IMG/VR virus record: IMGVR_UViG_3300030117_001806 | Coordinates: 1-47,729 of that record | DNA: 47,729 nucleotides | DNA from: a virus | Strand: one strand, 5' to 3' | Part shown: in pieces, positions 7,726 through 16,659 of the stretch | Position numbering within the stretch: position 1 is the stretch's first letter | Layout of the letters: each line of letters starts with the position of its first letter | Program-made: the position numbers and the translations under genes | The notes under the pieces: generated by a model | Told to the model about the DNA's origin: nothing | What the model saw: the letters and a program-made list of their open reading frames with translations, nothing else | Database searches by the model: none

Positions 7726-10700
7726 TATCACAGGTAAAATAACAGATATTGATAAACAAATGTCAGATTCAGGTATTATTGACATGCCTAAACAACCTAC
7801 TCCTGAACAAGAGATTGAATTACCTTCAGAAATAAAAAATGATGTTGAGTCTATTATTAATCAAGATACACAACAAAATATTAATGAAGAGCCAAAATCT
7901 AAAGAAATATCTAAAGATATAGACGAAAACAAACCAACAGATTTTGATGCACTACAACGAGCAGTACTAGATTCAAATGAACCTTTTGAAGGTACACCTA
8001 TCGATATGATTCTACAGCTTGGATATTTAATGAGATCAAAAGTTAATCCAGGCAATAGAAAACCTAGTATCATTAACACGTTTGATGAAATTACTGAATT
8101 TGGTAAAAGAGCAGTAATGGGTTTTTGGAGAAATGCTCTTGGAGGAGAGCCTGTTATAGGTAGTAAAGCTGAAGGAACGCAAAGAACCCTTGACCCCACA
8201 AAAGATGCTTGGTGTGCAGCTTTTATCGATCACATACTTAGAATGATGGATGTTGATAGATTAGAGTCATCAAATGACTTTAATAGAATTAGAGCACATC
8301 AATACGTTAATTATGGAACACCTGTTAAACTAGAAGATATACGAGAAGGTGACATTGTTATATGGGATCTTGATAAAGCAAAAGGTGGCAAAGATGCACC
8401 AGGAGATCACGTAACTTTTTATGCAGGAAACAGGATAGGTCTTAATCCTGCTCCTGAAGGATACCTCAATATTGTAGGAGGTAATCACGATAATACAATT
8501 TCTATTAGAGAAGGAGGACCACCAGGAAAAGGAAATCCTCTTTATAATGTAGATAATATTGTAGCAATTAGACGAATTACTAAAAATGATATTACTGTAG
8601 ATTTTACAAAATTTTTAGCTGAGAATGATCCTATCTTTAAAACTTTTATACCTGAGAAAAAAACTGGTATTGCTGCTAATACTAAACCTGTTCCAAGGAA
8701 TATTCACTCTCAAGAATCTCCTTTGAACAGGAGATTAAATCGTTCTAATAGCTCTTCAGTGTCAGCTTCAGTAGATGGAATGTCAGAAGGAGGTATGCCA
8801 AAAAAACAGTATACGACTAATCCATTTAAAGCTCCAGAAACTGTAAAAAGAATGAAAAGCGTTGCGTCTTCTTTACCTGTTGTTGGAACAGCAATGTCTA
8901 TCAAAGAAATAAAAGACGAGTTAGCAAAAGAAAATCCTGACTACAAAAAAGTATCTGCTTTAATTGCAGGTGAAGCTGTAGGTCTTCTTCCTGGTGGAGG
9001 AACAATTGCAAAAACTGCAGTACGTCAAGGAGCAAAACAAATCGCTGATAAATCAAAAAAAGTAGATAAAGAAATGATTTCTGTGTTTCCTAAACCAGAG
9101 AGAATGTTTCCTAAAGGAGATGCCCCTAAAGGTGGGGATTATTTAAATCCTCAAACTGGAGAAGTTTTATCAGGAAGAAATGTTTCTTCAGCGAATATAA
9201 AAATTTCTCCTGATGGTAAACCATCTTTTAAAGTGTCTAATGATAATGTTGAAACAGTTGGATCAACAGGAAAAGGTAAAACAAAAATAAAGACTAACTT
9301 ATTCAAAAAGAAAGCAGGATGGAAATGGACTAATTCTCCAGAAGGATATGAAGATATCCCTACTCTTGTCTCAGTAGAAAAAGGTGGCAAACATTTTTAC
9401 ACTTTAGAAACAGATTTTTCAAAAGGTGTTAATTTAAAAAAATACGAAAATTCAAAAACAGAGCCAAGGCTAAGACCTACTGTAAATGGGGAATTAGAAT
9501 TTGGTAATCAGATTGGAACAATTTCTGTAAGAGGGAAAGAACATCCTGTTTACGAAAAAATAATAGCTTTTAAAAAAGGTGGTGCAGTAATGGACAAACA
9601 AATGGAAATGGCGTTTATGCAAGAAGGTGGAATGAAAGATGATGGGCAACAAAGAGATCCTGTTTCAGGAAATCCTATTCCTCCTGGATCAATGGCTAAT
9701 GAAGTTCGTGATGATATTCCTGCTATGTTGTCTGAAGGTGAGTATGTCGTTCCTGCAGATGTTCTTCGTTTCTATGGTGTGAACTTTTTTGAGGGTTTAC
9801 GTAACAAAGCAAAAACAGGCTTGCAAAGAATGGAACAAAATGGTAGGATTGGTGGTGAACCTCTCTCTCAAGAACAAGTGGCTAGAAACATGCAGTTGAC
9901 ATCACCTAATGCAAAAGCCCCTGCTAACGTTCCTATGGCTGCTAACACTGGGCCTGCTGTCTTACCACAAACACAATCAGGAGCTTTAAATCAAGCACAG
10001 CAAATGTCTCAAAACTTTAATCCAATGAATTATAGTACTGTTGGGTTTTCAAAGTTTATACCAAGACAATCAGCACCTGCAGCTCCTCAAACGATTATAA
10101 CTTCTAAAACATTTGTAAATGCACAAACAGGAGAGACAAGAGCTATAGAGTACATAAATGGCAAGCTTAGAAATCCTGCAGATGAACAATTTACAAAACC
10201 ACCTTTCTATGAAATGGGGTCAGCTGCTTTAAAACAAGCTCAAGATGCTTATGCAGGTACACAAAGAAATGACGATGATGACAATGGCAAGTCTACTGAT
10301 CCAGAAGTTAAGCCTTGGTATGAAGATGTTGATTGGAGTGATCCTAATAAATCAGTAGAGAAATATTTTGGTACAGGAACAAAGGTAGGAACTGGTGTAG
10401 CAGGTGCAGTAGCGTCAATGGTCTTAGGTCCTGTAGGGGGTGCTGTAGCCAATTATGGTATAAAAGTTTCTAATCTTTCTACTGCTAGAGCAGAGATGAT
10501 GATTCGAGAAGCTGCAGGAGATACTGAAGGAGCAGCTCTGATACAGGCAGCTATTGAAAAAGAATTAGGAAAATCAAAACTTTTAGGTGTTGCAGATAAA
10601 ACTGTGGATGCACTTTTTGGTTCTGATGGTGATGTTAAAACAGCTAACTATTTAAAATCAATTGGTATTGATATTCCAGACTCTTTGAATCTAAAAGATC

Positions 10701-11134
10701 CTTTTGCTATGAAAGGTTTTCTTTCGACTATAACACCTTCTCAAAGAAAACTAATTCAAAATGCTACTGGTATAAACGCTGATGCTCCCAATCAAGGTGG
10801 CAATCAAAAGAAAAATAATGAGGATGATGATAAATCTACAGTTTTTAGTGGTGATACAGCAGCAAACATTCAAGCTCAAAGAGAGCGTACTAAAGAATCA
10901 GGTAAGAAAGCTAAAGAATCTTTTGATAATTACATGGAAACAGAAGGTAAACAGATTATGGAGACTGGTACTGAAGAGCAAAAAGCTGCTATCTCTCGAA
11001 CTGAAAGTGTTATTAAAGATATGGAACGAGGAGTACAAAGAGGTTTTACAAAAGGAGGTTTAATGGCAAAGAAGAAAAAGCCAACCCCAAAGAAGAGGGC
11101 AACTCGAAAAACTAAGGAGATAAAGAATGCCTGA
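7715..11134 (+). CDS. Large virion protein with peptidoglycan amidase domain
   Basis: A 1139-residue multidomain protein. Residues about 100-290 form an NlpC/P60- or CHAP-like papain-fold hydrolase of the TIGR02594 type: Cys167 in DAWCAAF, His232 in GDHVTFY, then GGNHDN. Residues 650-705 carry a motif I know from marine phage structural proteins: DPVSGNPIPPGS, EVRDDIPAMLSEGEYVVPAD, VLRFYG. A Gly/Ala/Val-rich hydrophobic segment lies near 890-915 and the C-terminus is a Lys/Arg tail. It probably travels in the virion and opens the cell wall locally during DNA entry. It could also serve as a lysis enzyme, since no free endolysin gene is seen. Confidence 0.8.
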   Translation: MVVNITGKITDIDKQMSDSGIIDMPKQPTPEQEIELPSEIKNDVESIINQDTQQNINEEPKSKEISKDIDENKPTDFDALQRAVLDSNEPFEGTPIDMILQLGYLMRSKVNPGNRKPSIINTFDEITEFGKRAVMGFWRNALGGEPVIGSKAEGTQRTLDPTKDAWCAAFIDHILRMMDVDRLESSNDFNRIRAHQYVNYGTPVKLEDIREGDIVIWDLDKAKGGKDAPGDHVTFYAGNRIGLNPAPEGYLNIVGGNHDNTISIREGGPPGKGNPLYNVDNIVAIRRITKNDITVDFTKFLAENDPIFKTFIPEKKTGIAANTKPVPRNIHSQESPLNRRLNRSNSSSVSASVDGMSEGGMPKKQYTTNPFKAPETVKRMKSVASSLPVVGTAMSIKEIKDELAKENPDYKKVSALIAGEAVGLLPGGGTIAKTAVRQGAKQIADKSKKVDKEMISVFPKPERMFPKGDAPKGGDYLNPQTGEVLSGRNVSSANIKISPDGKPSFKVSNDNVETVGSTGKGKTKIKTNLFKKKAGWKWTNSPEGYEDIPTLVSVEKGGKHFYTLETDFSKGVNLKKYENSKTEPRLRPTVNGELEFGNQIGTISVRGKEHPVYEKIIAFKKGGAVMDKQMEMAFMQEGGMKDDGQQRDPVSGNPIPPGSMANEVRDDIPAMLSEGEYVVPADVLRFYGVNFFEGLRNKAKTGLQRMEQNGRIGGEPLSQEQVARNMQLTSPNAKAPANVPMAANTGPAVLPQTQSGALNQAQQMSQNFNPMNYSTVGFSKFIPRQSAPAAPQTIITSKTFVNAQTGETRAIEYINGKLRNPADEQFTKPPFYEMGSAALKQAQDAYAGTQRNDDDDNGKSTDPEVKPWYEDVDWSDPNKSVEKYFGTGTKVGTGVAGAVASMVLGPVGGAVANYGIKVSNLSTARAEMMIREAAGDTEGAALIQAAIEKELGKSKLLGVADKTVDALFGSDGDVKTANYLKSIGIDIPDSLNLKDPFAMKGFLSTITPSQRKLIQNATGINADAPNQGGNQKKNNEDDDKSTVFSGDTAANIQAQRERTKESGKKAKESFDNYMETEGKQIMETGTEEQKAAISRTESVIKDMERGVQRGFTKGGLMAKKKKPTPKKRATRKTKEIKNA

Positions 11135-12071
11135 ATTAGGAGCAGTACAAAAAACTAAAACTGCAGGTTTTGTAGATCGTGGTTACAACCACTCAAAAAA
11201 ACAAAAACGTATTGAACAAGAAGAAAAAGAAATAGCTAGATTGGAAGCTGAAGCTCGTGGCGATAAAAATATTAAGGATCAATCCAGTGGCGAAGGAACT
11301 GAGGACTCCAAGGTACAAGCCACAGATGATTCCCAACAAGAAGAAACCCAAGAAGAAACCAAAGCACAAGAAGATGATTCTAGCTTAGACGCTGAAGAAA
11401 AATCTTTTAAGAAGCGTTATGGTGACTTGCGTAGACATATGCAAGAAAAAGAAAAAGAGTGGAATGAAAAGCTTGAATCTATAAGAAAAGGAAAAGAAAC
11501 TGAAAGTATCGTTGCTCCTAAGAGTGACGAAGATATTATTTCTTGGTCTAAAAAATATCCTGATGTAGCAGGTATTGTACAAAAGATTGCTGAACAAAGA
11601 GCAAAAGAAATGTTCAGTAAGGCTGAGAAAAGATTACAAGAATTAGATGATGCTCATACTGAGACTTTACGAATGAAAGCAGAAAATGTTATTCGTAAAA
11701 GTCATGATGACTTCGATGAATTAAGACAATCTGATGAATTTCACAATTGGGTTGAAGAACAACCTAAATGGGTAAAAGATGCTCTCTATGAAAATATGGA
11801 TGATCCTGCATCTGTTATCAGAGTTATTGATCTTTATAAAGTTGATAATGGACTGACTCCTTCAGCAAAACTAGACACAAAGAAAGCTGCGGCTTCAGCC
11901 ATTACCAAAGGTTCTCGTACATCAATCGATGTTAAAGGACTGAAAGGTAATATCAAAGAATCTGATGTTGCCAAGATGTCTGACAAAGAGTTCGAGAATA
12001 TGCAAGACCAGATTAACGAAGCAATGCGTAAAGGTAAATTCGTTTACGATGTTACTGGTAATGCAAGATAA
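11127..12071 (+). CDS. Capsid scaffolding protein
   Basis: A 314-residue, very acidic, helical protein directly before the capsid gene. The N-terminal third is Glu/Gln-rich and disordered. A core FKKRYGDLRRHMQEKEKEW marks it as the scaffold type seen in T7-like and pelagiphage genomes. The C-terminal part is helical with a basic end (INEAMRKGKFVYDVTGNAR), as used for coat binding. It guides prohead assembly and leaves before DNA packaging. AAGGAG lies before the ATG, which overlaps the previous gene by 8 bases. Confidence 0.85.
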   Translation: MPELGAVQKTKTAGFVDRGYNHSKKQKRIEQEEKEIARLEAEARGDKNIKDQSSGEGTEDSKVQATDDSQQEETQEETKAQEDDSSLDAEEKSFKKRYGDLRRHMQEKEKEWNEKLESIRKGKETESIVAPKSDEDIISWSKKYPDVAGIVQKIAEQRAKEMFSKAEKRLQELDDAHTETLRMKAENVIRKSHDDFDELRQSDEFHNWVEEQPKWVKDALYENMDDPASVIRVIDLYKVDNGLTPSAKLDTKKAAASAITKGSRTSIDVKGLKGNIKESDVAKMSDKEFENMQDQINEAMRKGKFVYDVTGNAR

Positions 12072-12075
12072 ATAG

Positions 12076-12103
12076 TTGACAGTTATACTGTCTCCTATAT
12101 AAC
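12076..12103 (+). promoter_or_regulatory. Sigma70-like promoter of the capsid gene
   Basis: TTGACA at 12076-12081, a 16-base spacer, and TATAAC at 12098-12103. It lies just after the scaffold stop and before a 200-base untranslated leader. The -35 hexamer is perfect and the -10 matches five of six bases. It would give extra transcription of the capsid genes on top of operon read-through. Confidence 0.65.
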
Positions 12104-12108
12104 TAGCT

Positions 12109-12150
12109 GTATCTATGGTGAAACCCCTTTTGGACTACTTTCACAGATAC
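12109..12150 (+). promoter_or_regulatory. Stem-loop in the capsid mRNA leader
   Basis: GTATCT/AGATAC and GTGAAA/TTTCAC pair as a 12-bp stem with a 3-base bulge on the 5' side (ATG at 12115-12117) and a 15-base loop. It begins a few bases after the predicted -10, so it would sit at the very 5' end of the capsid transcript. This suits mRNA stabilisation or blocking of 5' decay. Confidence 0.55.
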
Positions 12151-12205
12151 GAATAAAAAAGTCTAATACTAAGAAGAACTACTCATTTAAGTACAGGCCC
12201 AAGAC

Positions 12206-12227
12206 TTATTAACAGGCCAGTTAATAA
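12206..12227 (+). promoter_or_regulatory. Second stem-loop in the capsid mRNA leader
   Basis: TTATTAAC and GTTAATAA form a perfect 8-bp stem around the 6-base loop AGGCCA. The ACAGGCC word also occurs just upstream at 12193-12199. It is not followed by a T run, so it is not a terminator. A further weak 7-bp pair (TAGAAAG at 12240-12246 with CTTTCTA at 12272-12278) lies between it and the ribosome site. Confidence 0.5.
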
Positions 12228-12317
12228 ACTCTTGCACCCTAGAAAGAAAATGACCTCTTTACAGTGTTTAGCTTTCTAATCAGAGCCAAAACATTCAATC
12301 TAAGGAGGATTTTAACT

Positions 12318-13391
12318 ATGGCTTTTACTTCAGCATCAGGCTATGGAAACTTACCTAATGGTAATTTCTCTAGCGTAATATATTCCAGAAAGGTTCAACT
12401 AGCCTTTAGGAAAAGTACAGTCGTTGGTGACATCACCAATTCTGACTATTTTGGAGAAATTTCTGCTCAAGGTGATACAGTAAGAATCATCAAAGAGCCA
12501 GAGATCTCTGTAAGCTCTTATGCTCGTGGCACTCAAATCACAGCACAAGATTTAGATGACGAAGACTTTTCTCTTGTTATCGATAAAAGTAATTACTACG
12601 CTTTTAAAATTGATGATATTGAGGAAGCTCACAGTCATGTCAACTTTATGCAACTTGCAACTGATAGAGCTGCGTACAGATTAGCTGATCAGCATGACCA
12701 AGAAGTCTTAGGCTACTTGTCAGGCTTTGCTCAAACTGCTCTGCATGCTCAAGCAAGTACAGCAAACACAACTGTTAATGGAACAAAAGCTGTTTCAACT
12801 GCAGGTTCTGATGAGTTGTTATCTTCAATGAAACTTATCAAGTCTTCATTTGGTAACATCGCAACAACTTCTGCAGGGGATCACTCAATTCCTGTGACTG
12901 CACGTTTACCGGGGGCAACTGCTTTACCAACAGCAACTGTTTCTCCTGCTATGATAATTGCTCGTATGGCTCGTTTACTCGACCAACAGCAAGTTGATAA
13001 GCAAGGTAGATGGCTTGTTGTTGATCCTGTATTCATGGAAATAATGGCAGACGAAGACTCACGTTTTCTAAATGCTGATTATGGTGAATCAGGTGCGCTA
13101 CGCAATGGCTTAGTCTTGAACAACATTCATGGCTTTAGAGTCTACAGTTCAAGCAATTTACCAAAAGTAGGTACAGGCCCAGGAACATCAGGTTCTGCTA
13201 ACCAGAATGCCAATTTTGGTGTTATTGTTGCAGGTCATGATTCTGCTGTTGCAACTGCTGAGCAGCTTAGCAAAACAGAAACATATCGTGACCCTGACTC
13301 ATTTGCAGACATTGTGCGCGGCATGCACTTATATGGGAGAAAGATACTTCGTCCAGAAGCTATCGTAACTGCCAAATATAACGCAGCTTAA
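12318..13391 (+). CDS. Major capsid protein
   Basis: A 357-residue HK97-fold-type coat protein. The ATG at 12318 follows AAGGAGG and is chosen over an upstream in-frame GTG at 12264, which would add 18 unlikely residues. The sequence NLPNGNFSSVIYSRKVQLAF, followed by RIIKEPEISVSSYARGT and FKIDDIEEAHSHVNF, is typical of capsid proteins of uncultured marine podoviruses. It follows the scaffold and precedes an accessory head protein. It has its own promoter and leader, fitting the need for hundreds of copies per virion. Confidence 0.93.
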   Translation: MAFTSASGYGNLPNGNFSSVIYSRKVQLAFRKSTVVGDITNSDYFGEISAQGDTVRIIKEPEISVSSYARGTQITAQDLDDEDFSLVIDKSNYYAFKIDDIEEAHSHVNFMQLATDRAAYRLADQHDQEVLGYLSGFAQTALHAQASTANTTVNGTKAVSTAGSDELLSSMKLIKSSFGNIATTSAGDHSIPVTARLPGATALPTATVSPAMIIARMARLLDQQQVDKQGRWLVVDPVFMEIMADEDSRFLNADYGESGALRNGLVLNNIHGFRVYSSSNLPKVGTGPGTSGSANQNANFGVIVAGHDSAVATAEQLSKTETYRDPDSFADIVRGMHLYGRKILRPEAIVTAKYNAA

Positions 13392-13404
13392 AGGAGGATA
13401 AACA

Positions 13405-13932
13405 ATGGCTACAATTAGTACATTTAAAGTTGATGCAAGAGGTGTTGGAAATCCAAGTAGAAAACCATATATGGTTCAAACTACTATAGATTTTGGACAT
13501 GCTGATCTTGACGCTCTTAGTGCAGGTGATTTTGTTGAAGCAATTACTATACCTGCTAATACTATGGTATTAACAGCAGGAGCAGAAATGATTGAATCAG
13601 TTCAATCTGCTGCTGATGGTAATACTGTTAACTTAGGTTTTGGTACAGATGTTGATCAGTATATAGCAGGAGCAGACATTGATGATGACTCTGCTATTCT
13701 GTCATCAGGTATAGGTTATCTTACACCTGCAGCAGAAGCAGGAGTTCCTTTCTTTGTAGGTGCAACTGCTGATACTCTTGATCTTGAGCTTCAAGCAACA
13801 TCAACTGCCCCTAATACAGGGCAGATTCGCATATTTGCTATCTTAATGGATGTAGATGATCTTGGTGATCAAAGTACTGTTCATTTTGCAGCAAAAGGTG
13901 CAACAGAAGTAGATAGAGATCTACTTGCTTAA
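13405..13932 (+). CDS. Capsid accessory or decoration protein candidate
   Basis: A 175-residue, acidic, beta-rich protein following the capsid gene by 13 bases, behind a perfect AAGGAGG. Alternating Thr/Val strands and Gly/Ala loops (FVEAITIPANTMVLTAGAEM, and GQIRIFAILMDVDDLGD) look like a jelly-roll or beta-tulip fold. Its position, strong ribosome site and composition suggest an abundant head decoration protein. The family is seen in marine phages but I know no assigned function. Confidence 0.6.
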   Translation: MATISTFKVDARGVGNPSRKPYMVQTTIDFGHADLDALSAGDFVEAITIPANTMVLTAGAEMIESVQSAADGNTVNLGFGTDVDQYIAGADIDDDSAILSSGIGYLTPAAEAGVPFFVGATADTLDLELQATSTAPNTGQIRIFAILMDVDDLGDQSTVHFAAKGATEVDRDLLA

Positions 13933-13950
13933 CATAAGCATATGATTAGG

Positions 13951-13972
13951 GAGGGCAGGGTAACTTGCCCTC
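13951..13972 (+). promoter_or_regulatory. GC-rich hairpin after the head genes
   Basis: GAGGGCA (13951-13957) pairs perfectly with TGCCCTC (13966-13972) around GGGTAACT. It is followed by TTAACTTAC rather than a T run, so termination would be weak. It lies between a TTAGG sequence and the ATG at 13982. It may act as a partial terminator, a mRNA 3'-end protector, or a structured spacer that brings the ribosome site near the start. Confidence 0.6.
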
Positions 13973-13981
13973 TTAACTTAC

Positions 13982-14374
13982 ATGATACTAAAAGCTAAAA
14001 ACAAATTAGATCATTGGGATATACGTACTTTTGACATTGATCAAGTTTTTTGGCAAATGGATGAAGCAGCTTTGCGAGATATTAATTTTCGACAAGCTAT
14101 TACTAAATCGTTAGATGAACAAGGAATGTTATGGCCTCCTATTGTTTGGTTACAAGAAACTTTTCTAGTTTATTTTCAAGAACAACCTCATAGGCAAGAT
14201 CCAACTAAAGCTTTTGAACAACCTTTAAAGTATCGTTGCGCTATAGGGAATAATAGATTTTATTACGCTAAAGATAATGGTTACACAAAAATAGAATGTG
14301 TATACGTTGATAAATGGCAAGAAAAAGACATAGTGCTTAAAACAACTCAAATGGAGTACTGTGTAGATTTTTAA
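13982..14374 (+). CDS. ParB/Srx-like fold phage protein
   Basis: A 130-residue protein. FRQAITKSLDEQGMLWPPIV followed by YRCAIGNNRFYYAKDNGYT resembles the ParB-like core, in which a GxNR(x)xxA motif binds a nucleotide. ParB-like domains can be CTPases or nucleases. Phage versions between head and tail genes are of unknown use. No catalytic set is obvious beyond that motif. There is no ribosome site in the usual place; the upstream hairpin may compensate. Confidence 0.55.
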   Translation: MILKAKNKLDHWDIRTFDIDQVFWQMDEAALRDINFRQAITKSLDEQGMLWPPIVWLQETFLVYFQEQPHRQDPTKAFEQPLKYRCAIGNNRFYYAKDNGYTKIECVYVDKWQEKDIVLKTTQMEYCVDF

Positions 14375-14385
14375 GGATTTAAATA

Positions 14386-15114
14386 ATGGCTACTTTCGTT
14401 TCTTTAACAAACGAACTACTTCGTAGATTAAACGAAGTTACATTAGATACAACTGGAGATGGTTTTGCAACAGTTAGGAATGTTCAAGCGTTAGCAAAAG
14501 ACGCAATCAATAACTCCATCAGAAATATTTTACAAACAGGTCAAGAGTGGCCTTTCTTAAAAACAACAAATACTCAAACATTGGCTGCAGGAACAAGACA
14601 ATACGACTTTCCTGCTGATTATTCTAGTGCAGATTGGGAAACCTTTTACCTTAAAAAGTTAACTTCTGTTGACAATACTCCTATGCACTTACCCACAATT
14701 ACTTATGCTGAGTACACACAAAGATATAGACACTTTGATGATACAGGAGATCAAACAGGTATTTCAGCACCTACCCTTGTTTATCAAACAGATGAAGAAA
14801 AGTTTGGATTAACTCCTATTCCTGATAATTCCTATGAAATAGAATACATTTATTATAAGTTTCCTTCTTCTCTTTCAGCATTTAATGATACAGGTATTAT
14901 CCCTGATCGTTTTACTCATGTTGTTATCGATGGAGCAATGATGTATATGATGCGTTTTCGATCTAATGAACAAAGTGCAGCTATGCACCAAAACAATTTT
15001 GAAAATGGTATTAAGTCTATGAGAAGAGTGTTAATAGATGAACCTCTTCGCATAAGATCAACAGTCATTGAACGAGTTAATTCTTCTAATCAAGTTTTAG
15101 GAAGAGTGCTTTAA
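14386..15114 (+). CDS. Head-tail adaptor, tail tubular protein A-like
   Basis: A 242-residue protein, the ring that joins portal and tail in short-tailed phages. The N-terminus (FVSLTNELLRRLNEV, then ALAKDAINNSIRNIL and EWPF) is the typical start of marine phage adaptors. Helices frame a beta-rich insert (YDFPADYSSADWETFYLKKL). AAGGA lies eight bases before the ATG, and the stop overlaps the next start (TAATG). T7 gp11 is the functional counterpart; sequence similarity to it is probably weak. Confidence 0.75.
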   Translation: MATFVSLTNELLRRLNEVTLDTTGDGFATVRNVQALAKDAINNSIRNILQTGQEWPFLKTTNTQTLAAGTRQYDFPADYSSADWETFYLKKLTSVDNTPMHLPTITYAEYTQRYRHFDDTGDQTGISAPTLVYQTDEEKFGLTPIPDNSYEIEYIYYKFPSSLSAFNDTGIIPDRFTHVVIDGAMMYMMRFRSNEQSAAMHQNNFENGIKSMRRVLIDEPLRIRSTVIERVNSSNQVLGRVL

Positions 15115-16658
15115 TGCCAGAGAATTTAGGCTCTTATAAAGTTTTTTCTGAAGGTGGTCTTAACACAAACAGAGATATTCTGTCTCAACAAGAAAGACAA
15201 CCAGGATCAGCAATAAAGCTTACTAATTATGAACCCTCTGTAACTGGAGGATATCGTAAGGTGAGTGGCTTTTTAAATGATTTTGGAACTGTTCCAGGAA
15301 CAGGATCAGTATTAGGGGTTGCAGTTGTTAATGGTATCAATGATGGTATCCTCGCTGCAAGAGCACCTAGTTCAGGAACTAATTATTTACATAGATGGGT
15401 AAATTCTAGTAGTTCATGGACTGCAGTTACAAGCGCAGGATCTCCTACAATGTCAGGAGTTACAAAGGTACGCTTTACTCCTTATGAAATAGCAGGTAGT
15501 GCAAAAGTTATTCTTACAGATGGCGTTAATCCTGCTGCAATTTATGATGGTTCGTCTTACGTACAGATCACACATGCTCAAGCACCTGATGATCCTAAGT
15601 TTGCGACAGCGTTTCAAAACCATATGTGGTTGGCAGGAGATCCTAACGAAGCCAATAATCTTTACTTTAGTGAACCCTCTAAAGAAACAGACTACGATCC
15701 TGCTTTAGGTGCAGGATTTTTTAATGTAGGGTTTCCTATTGTTGCTATCAAACCTTTTAGAGACAACCTATTTATTTTTGGTACAAACAATATTAAAAAA
15801 ATTACAGGTAACAACAAAGGTAATTTTACTTTAGAAACTGTTACAAACAATTTAGGTTGTATGGCTTCTGATAGTGTTATAGAGATAGGAGGAGATCTTT
15901 TATTTTTATCTCAAGATGGTTTACGTCCTGTGTCAGGTACAGACAGAATTGGGGACGTAAATTTAGAGACAGTTTCTAAAAATATTCAATCTATTTTTAC
16001 AGATGTAATTTTTGATATTGACCTTGAGGGATTGAGTGCTGCTGTCATACGTACCAAAACACAGTTTAGATACTATTTTGCAGGAGCAGACACTCAAGGA
16101 ATAATAGGAGGTTTTAGAGAATCTCCTACAGGAGGTATGCAGTTTGAGTATAGTCAAATGCTAGGTATTGCTGCTACCTGTGCGGCGAGTGGGTACATTG
16201 GTCAGAATGAATTTGTAATTCATGGAGCAAGTGATGGAAAGGTGCATCGACAAGAACGAGGAACTAGTTTTGGTGGGGAGGACATCTTTAGTGTTTATCA
16301 AACGCCTTACTACTACATGCAAGATCCAGAGCAAAGAAAAATATTTTACACCATTGCAACCTACATGAGATCTGAAGGTGATAATGAGATTGCAATGTCT
16401 GCTGTTTACGATTACGAAGATGTTAACTCGTTAAATCCTACTGACTTTTCAATCGATAACGAAGCAGCAGCAGCTTATTATAATGAAGCAACTTTTGATG
16501 CAGGAGCAATCTACGATGGTAGTCCTTCTCCTGTAAGAAGAACAAACATATCAGGATCTGGAAAAGCAATATCACTTAGATATGTTACTAATGACACTAA
16601 AGCATCCCACGCTATTCAAGGGATTGTGATAACATATGGGGTAGGAGACAGATTATAA
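15114..16658 (+). CDS. Tail tubular protein B-like / tail stabilisation protein
   Basis: A 514-residue protein with many short beta repeats, likely a propeller-like domain forming the tail nozzle. The N-terminus SEGGLNTNRDILSQQERQPG and the segment NYEPSVTGGYRKVSGF are usual for this protein in marine podoviruses. It resembles P22 gp10 and T7 gp12 in position and architecture. It is translated from the overlapping ATG after the adaptor. It is the last fixed tail part before the fibre genes. Confidence 0.75.
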   Translation: MPENLGSYKVFSEGGLNTNRDILSQQERQPGSAIKLTNYEPSVTGGYRKVSGFLNDFGTVPGTGSVLGVAVVNGINDGILAARAPSSGTNYLHRWVNSSSSWTAVTSAGSPTMSGVTKVRFTPYEIAGSAKVILTDGVNPAAIYDGSSYVQITHAQAPDDPKFATAFQNHMWLAGDPNEANNLYFSEPSKETDYDPALGAGFFNVGFPIVAIKPFRDNLFIFGTNNIKKITGNNKGNFTLETVTNNLGCMASDSVIEIGGDLLFLSQDGLRPVSGTDRIGDVNLETVSKNIQSIFTDVIFDIDLEGLSAAVIRTKTQFRYYFAGADTQGIIGGFRESPTGGMQFEYSQMLGIAATCAASGYIGQNEFVIHGASDGKVHRQERGTSFGGEDIFSVYQTPYYYMQDPEQRKIFYTIATYMRSEGDNEIAMSAVYDYEDVNSLNPTDFSIDNEAAAAYYNEATFDAGAIYDGSPSPVRRTNISGSGKAISLRYVTNDTKASHAIQGIVITYGVGDRL

Positions 16659-16659
16659 A

